Assembly: GCA_937892255.1 (NCBI GenBank)
Contig: CALAUL010000038.1
Location: 1 to 6,472 of the forward strand
DNA: 6,472 nt
Direction: 5' to 3'
Source: an uncultured Bacteroidales bacterium
Lineage (GTDB): Bacteria > Bacteroidota > Bacteroidia > Bacteroidales > Marinilabiliaceae
This document shows positions 1 to 6,423 of the stretch, piece after piece; within the stretch, counting starts at the first letter, position 1, and every line of letters begins with the position of its first letter. The translations under genes and the position numbers were made by a program. The notes beneath the pieces were generated by a model. The model was not told where the DNA came from. It ran no database searches and saw only the letters and a list, made by a program, of their open reading frames with translations.

Positions 1-307
1 TAGTATTGCAGAACTTGGTTATTGGGATGTTGTAGACTATATTTCTGAAAATTATTCTTACGATTTTGAAAGGTATCACGTAAATCCGAGTGAAATAACA
101 AAAGAGAATCCGATAAAACTTCCTTCGCTTGACGCTAGCGGTATTACGCTAAAAATGCTGGAACTTCCTACTCCCGACAAACAATCTGCTGTTCAATTAA
201 AACTTACTTTCGGCACAGACCCGGTATCGGGCAGGACAGTTGAACCCATCGTGTTGACACGTAAATTTAAATACGTCGAGGAGGAAGAAGAAGAAATTGT
301 AGAGTAA
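1..307 (+). CDS. C-terminal part of an unrecognised protein with an acidic tail (5' end outside window)
   Basis: An open frame runs from base 2 to a TAA stop at 305-307 and gives 101 residues. It has no stop on entering from the left edge, so this is the end of a longer gene. I do not recognise the family. The visible part starts SIAELGYWDVVDYISENY. The middle and end have alternating hydrophobic residues that suggest beta strands (ITLKMLELP, VQLKLTFG, EPIVLTRKFKYV). The chain finishes with six consecutive glutamates followed by IVE. There is no membrane segment in this part. A strong hairpin begins 20 bases after the stop, as expected for a real gene end, and the next gene is convergent. That the frame is coding is fairly sure; its function is unknown. 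Confidence 0.72.
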   Translation, partial: SIAELGYWDVVDYISENYSYDFERYHVNPSEITKENPIKLPSLDASGITLKMLELPTPDKQSAVQLKLTFGTDPVSGRTVEPIVLTRKFKYVEEEEEEIVE

Positions 308-326
308 TCTGCAGGTAAAGACTAAT

Positions 327-364
327 AAAAAGAGGCTATCCCATGCGGGCAACCTCTTTTGTTT
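327..364. terminator. Bidirectional intrinsic terminator between convergent genes
   Basis: AAAAGAGG at 328-335 pairs with CCTCTTTT at 353-360. An inner CCC/GGG pairing (340-342 with 347-349) closes around ATGC. The arms are A-rich on the left and T-rich on the right, so each strand reads as a GC-containing stem followed by a run of U. It lies 20 bases after the plus-strand stop at 307 and 21 bases beyond the minus-strand stop at 382. It can therefore serve both the unidentified left-edge gene and the alcohol dehydrogenase gene. Confidence 0.85.
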
Positions 365-381
365 ATCATATAGATGATATT

Positions 382-1563
382 TTATCTTGCCATTTTGTAG
401 ATGTTGATGATGTCGTTGCGATTGAGGTGTTTCAACGAACCCACCGTATGAGTGTTGTTGTCGGTACATTTATCAGCCATTTCCTCTATTTCAGCATCAG
501 AAATTTCTTTACCTATCAACGTCTTGATGTCTGTTGGCATTCCTATGCTTCTGAAGAAGGTTTCTAATGCTTTTATTCCCTCTTCAGCAGTCTCTTCAAG
601 AGAGCGGAAGTTATTTGTAACACCCATTACGTTTACGGCGAAACGCGCAAAACGTGAAATGTTTTCGTTGCAAGTGTATCTCGCCCAACTTCCCCATACT
701 GCTGCCAATCCTGCGCCGTGGCTTACGTCGAACATACCACTCAACTCATGCTCAATCATGTGTGTAGCCCAGTCGCCTGTGGTGCCACAGCCTGTAAGTC
801 CGTTATGAGCGAGTGAGCTTGCCCACATTATTTGCGCTCTGTATTCGTAGTTGTCTGGAGCAGCGAGTACTTTAGGAGCATACTCTTTCACGGTACGCAT
901 TACGGCTTCTGCCACAGCATTTGTTGTCTCCATATCGTCATGTTTGGAGAAGTAACGTTCCATGGTGTGCATCATGATGTCGACGATACCACAAGCTGTT
1001 TGCCATGCCGGGAGTGTGAAAGTGCGTTCCGGATTCATGATGGCAAACTTACAACGGAAGTCGTCGGTACAATAATCTTTTTTAAGTCCTCCCTCTTCGT
1101 TGGTTATGACACTGCCGTCGCTCATCTCGCTTCCTGCGGCGGGAATGGTGAGTACACACCCGATAGGCAAATAGCGTGTAGCAACATCTTTCTTGAGATA
1201 CAAATCCCACACGTCGCCATCATAGAACATTCCCGAACTTATGGCCTTCGATGAGTCGATAACAGAACCTCCTCCTACAGCAAGGATAAAATCGATACCA
1301 CTTTTACGACACATGTCTAATCCCTTGCGTACGAGCGATAGTCGCGGATTGGGCACGACTCCGCCTAAGGTGATATATTCGATATTTGCTGCTTTGAGAT
1401 AGCCTTCTATTTCGCCGATAAGTCCCGATTTTACGGCACTCTCGCCACCATAATGAAGCAGCACCTTCGTGCCACCATATTTCTTAATCAGTTCGCCCAC
1501 TTGACTCTCTGCGTTGCGTCCAAAAACAACCTGTGTCGGCGCATAGTAATTAAAATCTTTCAT
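382..1563 (-). CDS. Iron-containing alcohol dehydrogenase, YqhD/butanol dehydrogenase-like
   Basis: A cytosolic NAD(P)H-dependent aldehyde reductase/alcohol dehydrogenase of the Fe-ADH superfamily, 393 residues, close to the 387 of E. coli YqhD. It aligns from end to end: YYAPTQVVFG at the N-terminus, the coenzyme motif GGGSVIDSSK at 97-106, PAAGSEMS at 141-148, and a C-terminal IYKMAR. The four metal ligands known for YqhD (Asp194, His198, His267, His281) correspond to Asp195, His199, His268 and His282 here, so an active metal site is expected. The loop that holds the NADP phosphate is GGES (39-42) rather than YqhD's GGGS, which may affect coenzyme preference. I chose the ATG at 1563. The frame extends to an ATG at 1614, but that would overlap the upstream gene by 34 bases and add 17 residues unlike the family. 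The gene follows the Gfo/Idh/MocA gene after 17 bases, so co-transcription is likely. The natural substrate cannot be read from the sequence. Confidence 0.93.
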   Translation of the reverse strand: MKDFNYYAPTQVVFGRNAESQVGELIKKYGGTKVLLHYGGESAVKSGLIGEIEGYLKAANIEYITLGGVVPNPRLSLVRKGLDMCRKSGIDFILAVGGGSVIDSSKAISSGMFYDGDVWDLYLKKDVATRYLPIGCVLTIPAAGSEMSDGSVITNEEGGLKKDYCTDDFRCKFAIMNPERTFTLPAWQTACGIVDIMMHTMERYFSKHDDMETTNAVAEAVMRTVKEYAPKVLAAPDNYEYRAQIMWASSLAHNGLTGCGTTGDWATHMIEHELSGMFDVSHGAGLAAVWGSWARYTCNENISRFARFAVNVMGVTNNFRSLEETAEEGIKALETFFRSIGMPTDIKTLIGKEISDAEIEEMADKCTDNNTHTVGSLKHLNRNDIINIYKMAR

Positions 1564-1580
1564 TGCAGTATGTTGATTTA

Positions 1581-2558
1581 TTAATATTTGTCCATAGGAT
1601 ACTCGACGCCCCACTCTTTGCGTAGTGAATCCATCTGTTGCATTATGCTCAGAGTCTCTTTGTGCGGCATCATGGGCGACTCAAGGAGTCCGGCTTCCAA
1701 ACAACGACGACACTCCATGACTTGATATTCGTAGCCTGTCACCATGTCTGTCGGGCGAGTAATTCTCTCTGCGAGTTTGTAGTCGCGATATACCTCTATA
1801 AGTTCGGGACAATTGATGTTGTCGACGCGAATATAGCCTTCTGTTCCGCTTATGATACCTTGTCGGTCATTAAGGCAGAGCGTTCCGGCTTGAAGATTTG
1901 CCATTCGGCCGTTGGAATATGTCAGAGATATTGATTCGTGCATATCCATTCCTGTAGGGCCTATTATGCAGTTTGTCACCGTGCGTGCTATATCAGTCCC
2001 GAAGTACATACGTGCGAAGTTGAGAGCATACACGCCCAAGTCGAGCAGAGCACCTCCGCAGAGGTCGGCTCTGATGATGCGTTCCTTGTTCTCCATCATA
2101 TAACATAGCGTTGCCGTCAGCACACGTGGTTCGCCGATGATTCCGCTCTCCATGAGTTCTTTCACCTTCATCGAGAGAGGCATGTAGCGTGTCCAAATGG
2201 CTTCGGTAATAAAGACGTCTTTTTCACGCGCAGTGTCGAGGAGAATTTGTGCTTCGCGAGCATTGGCAGTGAAAGCTTTTTCGACGAGAAGAGGCTTGTT
2301 GTATTTGAGAGCAAGCATCGAATGTTCGAAATGATGCGAATGAGGTGTTGCAATATAGACAAGGTCAATATCATCATCGGCGACAAGCTCTTCGTACGAG
2401 CCGTATGCTTTTCTGATATTGTATCTCTTTGCAAACTCTTGTGCTTTGTCAAGAGAGCGTGAAGCAATGGCTTCAACGCAATAGTCGTCCAACGGAGACA
2501 GTGATATTGCCATTTTATCGGCTATCCAGCCTGCGCCTATTATTCCTACTCGAAACAT
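1581..2558 (-). CDS. Gfo/Idh/MocA family oxidoreductase, dihydrodiol/D-xylose dehydrogenase-like
   Basis: A cytosolic NAD(P)-dependent oxidoreductase of 325 residues, the usual size for the family. The N-terminal Rossmann fold starts with VGIIGAGWIA (4-13), followed by VYIATPHSHH (67-76) and VEKAF (92-96). Lys94 is the conserved lysine of the EKP-type motif, with Ala in place of the usual Pro. The C-terminal substrate domain carries GGALLDLGVY (168-177). From what I recall of mammalian dimeric dihydrodiol dehydrogenase, its catalytic His79 and Tyr180 would match His76 and Tyr177 here, which suggests that subgroup. The substrate is unknown; cyclic diols, pentoses or other sugars are all possible. 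The ATG at 2558 places the Rossmann fold at residue 2 and is the natural start. The gene leads a two-gene unit with the iron alcohol dehydrogenase and diverges from the glycosyltransferase. Confidence 0.92.
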   Translation of the reverse strand: MFRVGIIGAGWIADKMAISLSPLDDYCVEAIASRSLDKAQEFAKRYNIRKAYGSYEELVADDDIDLVYIATPHSHHFEHSMLALKYNKPLLVEKAFTANAREAQILLDTAREKDVFITEAIWTRYMPLSMKVKELMESGIIGEPRVLTATLCYMMENKERIIRADLCGGALLDLGVYALNFARMYFGTDIARTVTNCIIGPTGMDMHESISLTYSNGRMANLQAGTLCLNDRQGIISGTEGYIRVDNINCPELIEVYRDYKLAERITRPTDMVTGYEYQVMECRRCLEAGLLESPMMPHKETLSIMQQMDSLRKEWGVEYPMDKY

Positions 2559-2582
2559 GATTTTGTGTTATATTGTATTTTG

Positions 2583-2590
2583 CAAATATA
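2583..2590 (-). promoter_or_regulatory. Candidate -7 box for the oxidoreductase pair
   Basis: On the minus strand these bases read TATATTTG, matching the Bacteroides -7 consensus TAnnTTTG. The box ends 24 bases before the ATG at 2558, which would leave a leader of roughly 15-20 bases. I see no TTTG at the expected -33 distance, so this is a partial match. No Shine-Dalgarno sequence precedes the start. Confidence 0.4.
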
Positions 2591-2664
2591 TACAAATAAA
2601 CGAAAGCGTTGCGATAGTATTGCATTTTTGGACAAAATTCATGCGCCCGACTGCTAATTTTTTC

Positions 2665-2672
2665 TACTTTTG
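2665..2672 (+). promoter_or_regulatory. Candidate -7 box of the glycosyltransferase gene
   Basis: The bases read TACTTTTG, a full match to TAnnTTTG. Only 7 bases separate the box from the ATG at 2680, so transcription would start at or next to the start codon. The nearest upstream TTTG (2627-2630) is 34 bases away, too far for a standard -33 element. The box is in the 121-base region shared with the divergent oxidoreductase pair. Confidence 0.4.
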
Positions 2673-2679
2673 TCTCATC

Positions 2680-3585
2680 ATGATATCTGTGCTAATTCCT
2701 ACATATAATCAGGTGTGTGTTGATTTGGTGATGGAGCTTTCTCGCCAAATGAAACGAGATAATATCACCGGAGAGATAATTGTCATCGACGACTGCTCCG
2801 ATGATAAAAGTGTAATCTCTGCTAATAGGCAAATCAACGATATACCTTTTGCTCGTCTTATTGAGTTGGACAACAGGGTTTCGATATCTGTGATGCGTAA
2901 CACGTTGGTGGATAATGCCAAGTACGAGATTTTTATTTGTCTCGACGCAGATGTGACTATCCAAAAGGATTCGTTCATACAAGACTACTTAGAAGCCATA
3001 TCCGATGTAGATGTTGTTTGTGGTGGACTGATGTACTCTAAACAGGAGGGTGTCGTCTCTTTGAGGTATAGATATGGAGCGATAGCAGAGTCAGAATCTG
3101 AGGAGGAACGAAGGAAGCACCCATTTTGCAACTTCAAGACTTCAAACTATTGTGTCAGAAGGAGCGTTTTTGATAACGTACGTTTCGATGAAGAGATTGC
3201 CCAATACGGATATGAAGACCTTCTCTTCGGCAAAGACCTTGAAGAAAACGGCTTTACGATAAAGCATATCGACAATGCCGTTTACCACAACGACACTGAT
3301 ACTGACATAGACTTTCTCAAGAAGACATATTGTGCCTTGAACAATTTGGTGTACCATTACGACAAGCTACTGTCTCATTCGAAGATATTGCAGTTGTACG
3401 CATCTGTCCGTCGCAAGCAATTGGCTTTCATCTTTCGCATAAGTTACGTGCTTTTTGGAGAGCTAATGGAGCGTCATGTGCTTTCCGGCAATGCCAAGAT
3501 ATGGGTTTTTCAATTGCTCAAATTGTGTTATTTGAGTCATCGCATGGCTCATTACTCTCACGAAGAAAAAGCTGTTGAGGGTTGA
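2680..3585 (+). CDS. Family 2 glycosyltransferase
   Basis: A GT-A fold glycosyltransferase of 301 residues that transfers a sugar from a nucleotide-sugar donor. Domain signs in order: the first strand and nucleotide-binding segment ISVLIPTYN (2-10), IVIDDCS (34-40) with Asp37/Asp38, then RN at 73-74 leading into ICLDADV (86-92). Asp89-Ala90-Asp91 is the DxD motif that binds the metal and the sugar diphosphate. GYED at 177-180 is the usual site of the catalytic acidic residue. The C-terminal third has hydrophobic stretches (about 248-262 and 274-286) that could sit on the inner membrane, but no clear membrane-spanning helix. The frame is open back to 2557, but I chose the ATG at 2680 because it begins directly at the first strand and the upstream 41 residues look like translated promoter. 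No sugar-synthesis or export genes lie nearby, so the acceptor is unknown. Confidence 0.9.
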   Translation: MISVLIPTYNQVCVDLVMELSRQMKRDNITGEIIVIDDCSDDKSVISANRQINDIPFARLIELDNRVSISVMRNTLVDNAKYEIFICLDADVTIQKDSFIQDYLEAISDVDVVCGGLMYSKQEGVVSLRYRYGAIAESESEEERRKHPFCNFKTSNYCVRRSVFDNVRFDEEIAQYGYEDLLFGKDLEENGFTIKHIDNAVYHNDTDTDIDFLKKTYCALNNLVYHYDKLLSHSKILQLYASVRRKQLAFIFRISYVLFGELMERHVLSGNAKIWVFQLLKLCYLSHRMAHYSHEEKAVEG

Positions 3586-3620
3586 TTAACGTTTGCTTTT
3601 ACGAGGAATGATAGTTCTGC

Positions 3621-3660
3621 AATAAAAAGCGACAAGCAGACTTAATCCACCTGTCGCCTT
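3621..3660 (-). terminator. Intrinsic terminator of sppA
   Basis: Read on the minus strand, GCGACAGG (3657-3650) pairs with CTTGTCGC (3636-3629), 8 base pairs with one G-U, and is followed directly by TTTTT (3628-3624). The hairpin begins 23 bases after the sppA stop. On the plus strand the stem is followed by CTTAATGG without a T run, so it is a weaker stop for the convergent glycosyltransferase transcript, for which I see no other terminator. Confidence 0.8.
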
Positions 3661-3680
3661 AATGGTATGATGTGTTGTTT

Positions 3681-5441
3681 TTATCGTATCGTTATGCCGT
3701 ACTCCATGATCGCTTTTATAGAAGGCTCACTTACTTGACGTTTCAGACGTTCGTATTTTACGTAGTCGTCACCGAGGAGCAGTTCGACCGCGAAAGAGCC
3801 GTTGCTGTCTTTCATTTTCATCATGATTCGCTCCATCATGTCAAGAGTTTTCGGATATTCCACCACCTCACAGACAGAGACGTTGGCAAGCTGTTTTGCT
3901 TTCTCTATGGCATCTTCAATACCGCCCAACTCATCTACAAGGCCCATATTCAAGGCATCTTTACCAAGCCATACGCGACCTTGTCCTATAGAGTCGATAG
4001 CCGTTTGTGTCGTTCCTCTGCCATCGGCACAACGTTTAGTGAAGGTATCGTATGTCTTTTCTACCATTTTTGTCAAGTACTGCCTTTGTTTGTCGGTGAG
4101 AGGTGTCACAATTGTCACGGCAGAACTTTTATTACTGCTGACGCCATCGAAAGTAATGCCGATGTTGTCGGTGAGTTTCTTTGTACATGGTATAAGTCCG
4201 AAGACACCTATCGAACCGGTCAATGTATTTGGTTGTGCGAAGATGTAGTTGGCTCCGCATGATATGTAGTAACCTCCCGAAGCTGCATATTCACCCATTG
4301 AAACCACAACGGGTTTCTTCTCTTTTGCGCACTCTATTTCGCGCCAAATAAGGTCAGAAGCCAATGCCGAACCTCCCGGAGATGATACTCTGAGAACGAT
4401 AGCTTTCACGCTGTTGTCGTTCGACGCATTCTGTATATTCTCTATCAAGTCAGCAGCGTAGATGTTCTGCTGGTCGCTCTTGTTGGTACCTTCGGCTATC
4501 TCGCCCATGGCATATACAACGGCAACCTTATTCTCGGCAAATGCTGCTTTTGCTTGTTCGGTCTTCGCATCTGTGTATGAAGTGACTTCTACGAAGTTCA
4601 GATTGTCTTCGGAATTAAGTCCCATTTTAAGACGAATCATGTCTATAAACTGGTCGTTGTACATAAGGCTGTCGATAAGTCCTGCGTCGACAGCTGACTG
4701 TGAGTCTACGAATAACATCTCATCGACGAAATTATCTATGAGACTCTCTTCTATGCCTCTTGCTGTAGCTATTTCATTGCGTACCTGCTCCCATATACCA
4801 TCTACGATACGTTGCATCTGCAGTCGTGATGCATCGCTCATTGATGTCTGAACATAAGGTTCTACTGCCGATTTGAATTTACCATGTCGTATTACTTGCA
4901 TGTCTACACCCAAGTAATCTAAAGCATTTTTGTAGAACGCATTGAGGCTACTGACACCATAAATCTCCACCATTCCTTCGGGCGCAACATATATGCCATC
5001 TGCAACTGATGCCAAATACATGCTACTCATTGACATCGAAGAACCCATGTAATATATGAATTTGCCACTCTCTTTAAACTCGATAAGAGCTTTGCGTATC
5101 TCCTCCATGTCGGCGAAGTTGGCACTTGCTGTATTGTTTCTGAGAACAATGCCTTTGATGTTGTTGTCGGAAGAGGCTTTCTTGATATTGTTGAGCAACT
5201 GACGTAACGAGATACTGTTACTTGTGTTGTTCGACATGACGGACGAGAAGTCTATTGTCTCTGTCTTGATGTCGGAAACAGCAGTCGACAAGTCGTATGC
5301 CAATATACTGTTTGGCATTACGATGGTGTTTGACTGACCAGAAGAGGCTACAATGACAGCCAACATGAAGAATATCGGCAATATGGAGAGGATTATGCCT
5401 CCTGCTATGACTGCCAAAAGTGTAATGAGAAAACGTTTCAT
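3681..5441 (-). CDS. sppA: Signal peptide peptidase SppA (protease IV), double-domain 67K type
   Basis: An inner-membrane serine protease of 586 residues that degrades cleaved signal peptides; the E. coli enzyme has 618. Residues 4-32 are one long hydrophobic segment after MKR, giving an N-terminal membrane anchor with the protease domain on the periplasmic side. Two related ClpP-like domains follow, each with a matching strand (IKGIVLR at 95-101, VKAIVLR at 345-351). The catalytic Ser-Lys pair is split across the domains, as in E. coli (Lys209, Ser409): the lysine is Lys190 in FKSAVEP and the serine is Ser388 in AASGGYY. SSPGGS (353-358) and LTGSIGVFG (407-415) are further family motifs. Residues 64-90, after the anchor, are rich in Ser and Asn. 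The ATG at 5441 starts the anchor directly. The upstream gene on the same strand ends 112 bases before it. The gene ends at its own terminator, so nothing downstream is co-transcribed. Confidence 0.96.
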   Translation of the reverse strand: MKRFLITLLAVIAGGIILSILPIFFMLAVIVASSGQSNTIVMPNSILAYDLSTAVSDIKTETIDFSSVMSNNTSNSISLRQLLNNIKKASSDNNIKGIVLRNNTASANFADMEEIRKALIEFKESGKFIYYMGSSMSMSSMYLASVADGIYVAPEGMVEIYGVSSLNAFYKNALDYLGVDMQVIRHGKFKSAVEPYVQTSMSDASRLQMQRIVDGIWEQVRNEIATARGIEESLIDNFVDEMLFVDSQSAVDAGLIDSLMYNDQFIDMIRLKMGLNSEDNLNFVEVTSYTDAKTEQAKAAFAENKVAVVYAMGEIAEGTNKSDQQNIYAADLIENIQNASNDNSVKAIVLRVSSPGGSALASDLIWREIECAKEKKPVVVSMGEYAASGGYYISCGANYIFAQPNTLTGSIGVFGLIPCTKKLTDNIGITFDGVSSNKSSAVTIVTPLTDKQRQYLTKMVEKTYDTFTKRCADGRGTTQTAIDSIGQGRVWLGKDALNMGLVDELGGIEDAIEKAKQLANVSVCEVVEYPKTLDMMERIMMKMKDSNGSFAVELLLGDDYVKYERLKRQVSEPSIKAIMEYGITIR

Positions 5442-5477
5442 ATTATTTGTATATTATAAATTAGATATTGTTTTTTT

Positions 5478-5522
5478 ATGTACATGCAAGAATCTATTTT
5501 TTGCATCATGTACTATACATGC
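5478..5522. repeat. Repeated and inverted TACATGC/ATGTA elements upstream of sppA
   Basis: The 112-base space between the barrel gene and sppA holds TACATGC twice on the plus strand (5481-5487 and 5516-5522), with start points 35 bases apart. The first copy is part of the perfect palindrome ATGTACAT (5478-5485). The second is the right arm of an inverted repeat, ATGTA-CTA-TACAT (5508-5520). I see no TAnnTTTG box on the minus strand in this gap. These could be operator sites or a leader structure of sppA, or chance in AT-rich DNA. Confidence 0.3.
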
Positions 5523-5553
5523 GTTTAGAACAGATTCATGTGGTAGTTTGTTT

Positions 5554-6285
5554 TTAGTACCTCACGTTTTTGCGCACACCGAAGTGTACACCTATTATAA
5601 ACTCTATATTGTTCTGATTGCCATGAGGGTTTACCACTACTTTCTTCTCTTGAAACGTATATGCGTCTTGAAATGTCATAATTTCTTCTTCGAGAAAAGG
5701 TATCATGTTAAGTCGAACGGCAATGCTGAGGTTCGTTGTTCGCGATGTACGGAAGAATATTCCGCCTTCTGCGCCAAAGCCTGCGTATATGCGATTTGTC
5801 GAGTAACTCACGCTCTCATCGTCTGCCGACTCTGACATGTTGGATACAAACGACAGTGAGTTTCGCAAGAAGTGTCCTCCGGCTTTGATTCCGAAGTATG
5901 GTTTAATATCGTTCTTACCTATAAAGAGACGTCCCGTCACCGAAGCATTGAGGTCTTGATATGAAGCCTCAAATGTACCTCTGTAGTTGAGGGCCGACCA
6001 GAATTGGTCTTTGTAAGGGAATGAGTTAAGCCCTGCTTCTAAGCCTACGCCGATAGCTTCCGTCGGCATAAACATACCATCGAGCGCAGCGGCAAAACCT
6101 ATGGATGCCACATCAGGAAACGACACTTCGTCATCTGCACGACCTATGCCCAATGGCGCACTTATGCCCAAACGACCTGCCACATACACCTGATGTTCGC
6201 CAAGTGATAATTTCTTACTTGACTTTGCAGCCTCTACCGACATCGAAACAACGACGGCTATTGTCAACAATAGTATCTTCTTCAT
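5554..6285 (-). CDS. Outer-membrane beta-barrel protein (porin-like fold), secreted
   Basis: A predicted outer-membrane protein of 243 residues, 223 after processing. The N-terminus is a clear Sec signal peptide: MKKILLLTIAVVV, then SMSVEAA with likely cleavage after Ala20. It lacks a lipobox cysteine. The mature part shows alternating strands and turns typical of small 8-strand barrels: HQVYVAGRLG (31-40), SIGFAAALDG (61-70), AIGVGLEAGLN (77-87), ASVTGRLFIG (114-123), KPYFGIKAGGHF (128-139), IYAGFGAEGGIFF (166-178), LSIAVRLNMI (186-195). The last strand, IEFIIGVHFGV (227-237), is near the C-terminus. I cannot name a specific function; a structural or adhesion role is as likely as transport. 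I chose the ATG at 6285 because the signal peptide begins there; the open frame to 6330 would put a highly charged stretch in front of it. The gene diverges from uxuA and lies upstream of sppA on the same strand. Confidence 0.85.
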   Translation of the reverse strand: MKKILLLTIAVVVSMSVEAAKSSKKLSLGEHQVYVAGRLGISAPLGIGRADDEVSFPDVASIGFAAALDGMFMPTEAIGVGLEAGLNSFPYKDQFWSALNYRGTFEASYQDLNASVTGRLFIGKNDIKPYFGIKAGGHFLRNSLSFVSNMSESADDESVSYSTNRIYAGFGAEGGIFFRTSRTTNLSIAVRLNMIPFLEEEIMTFQDAYTFQEKKVVVNPHGNQNNIEFIIGVHFGVRKNVRY

Positions 6286-6290
6286 AATCG

Positions 6291-6298
6291 CAAAAGTA
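6291..6298 (-). promoter_or_regulatory. Candidate -7 box of the barrel protein gene
   Basis: On the minus strand the bases read TACTTTTG, a full match to TAnnTTTG and identical to the box before the glycosyltransferase gene. It ends only 5 bases before the ATG at 6285, implying a leader of almost zero length. No TTTG is visible at the -33 distance. Confidence 0.42.
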
Positions 6299-6323
6299 AT
6301 GATTTTATCTTTCTTTTTGTCTT

Positions 6324-6341
6324 TCGTCATTGAAATGAAGA
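6324..6341. promoter_or_regulatory. Imperfect palindrome in the barrel gene/uxuA divergent region
   Basis: TCGTCATTG (6324-6332) is followed by AAATGAAGA (6333-6341), matching as inverted halves at 7 of 9 positions, with the perfect core TCATT-GA-AATGA at 6327-6338. It lies between the -7 box of the barrel gene and the promoter of uxuA, where an operator for either gene could be. A single short imperfect palindrome may be chance. Confidence 0.22.
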
Positions 6342-6361
6342 CAATTAAAACGACTTCTAAA

Positions 6362-6391
6362 TTGTGAGACCAAATAAAGTTGCTACATTTG
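6362..6391 (+). promoter_or_regulatory. Candidate promoter of uxuA
   Basis: TACATTTG at 6384-6391 matches the Bacteroides -7 consensus TAnnTTTG. TTGT at 6362-6365, 18 bases upstream, is a near match to the -33 TTTG element at close to the usual spacing. Transcription would start near 6397, giving a leader of about 27 bases before the ATG at 6424. This is the best-formed promoter in the window. Confidence 0.5.
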
Positions 6392-6423
6392 TCGCACGTT
6401 TACTTAAAAGAAATAATCACGAT

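Noticed and set aside
832..1254. A 140-codon plus-strand open frame inside the alcohol dehydrogenase gene
   Set aside because: It is antisense to a gene with all its metal ligands intact; the composition is rich in His and Cys without a motif.
1564..1614. A longer start for the alcohol dehydrogenase at 1614
   Set aside because: It would overlap the upstream gene by 34 bases and add 17 residues with no match to the family, which normally begins as the shorter form does.
2557..2679. A 41-residue N-terminal extension of the glycosyltransferase
   Set aside because: The extra residues precede the first GT-A strand, run through AT-rich promoter-like DNA and overlap the start of the divergent gene at 2558.
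3672..4262. A 196-codon open frame on the plus strand opposite sppA
   Set aside because: It is antisense to the C-terminal half of sppA, which has intact motifs. Its translation has no recognisable domain, and the frame reaches across the sppA stop, so it is a shadow frame.
5501..5522. The hairpin after the barrel gene as a terminator
   Set aside because: On the minus strand the short stem is followed by A residues, not T, so it is not an intrinsic terminator for that transcript.
5353..5835. A 160-codon plus-strand open frame spanning the barrel gene/sppA gap
   Set aside because: It covers the starts and ends of two well-supported minus-strand genes, and its cysteine-rich translation is not protein-like.
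6286..6330. A longer start for the barrel protein at 6330
   Set aside because: It would place a charged, lysine-rich stretch before a well-formed signal peptide and would run through the candidate -7 box.
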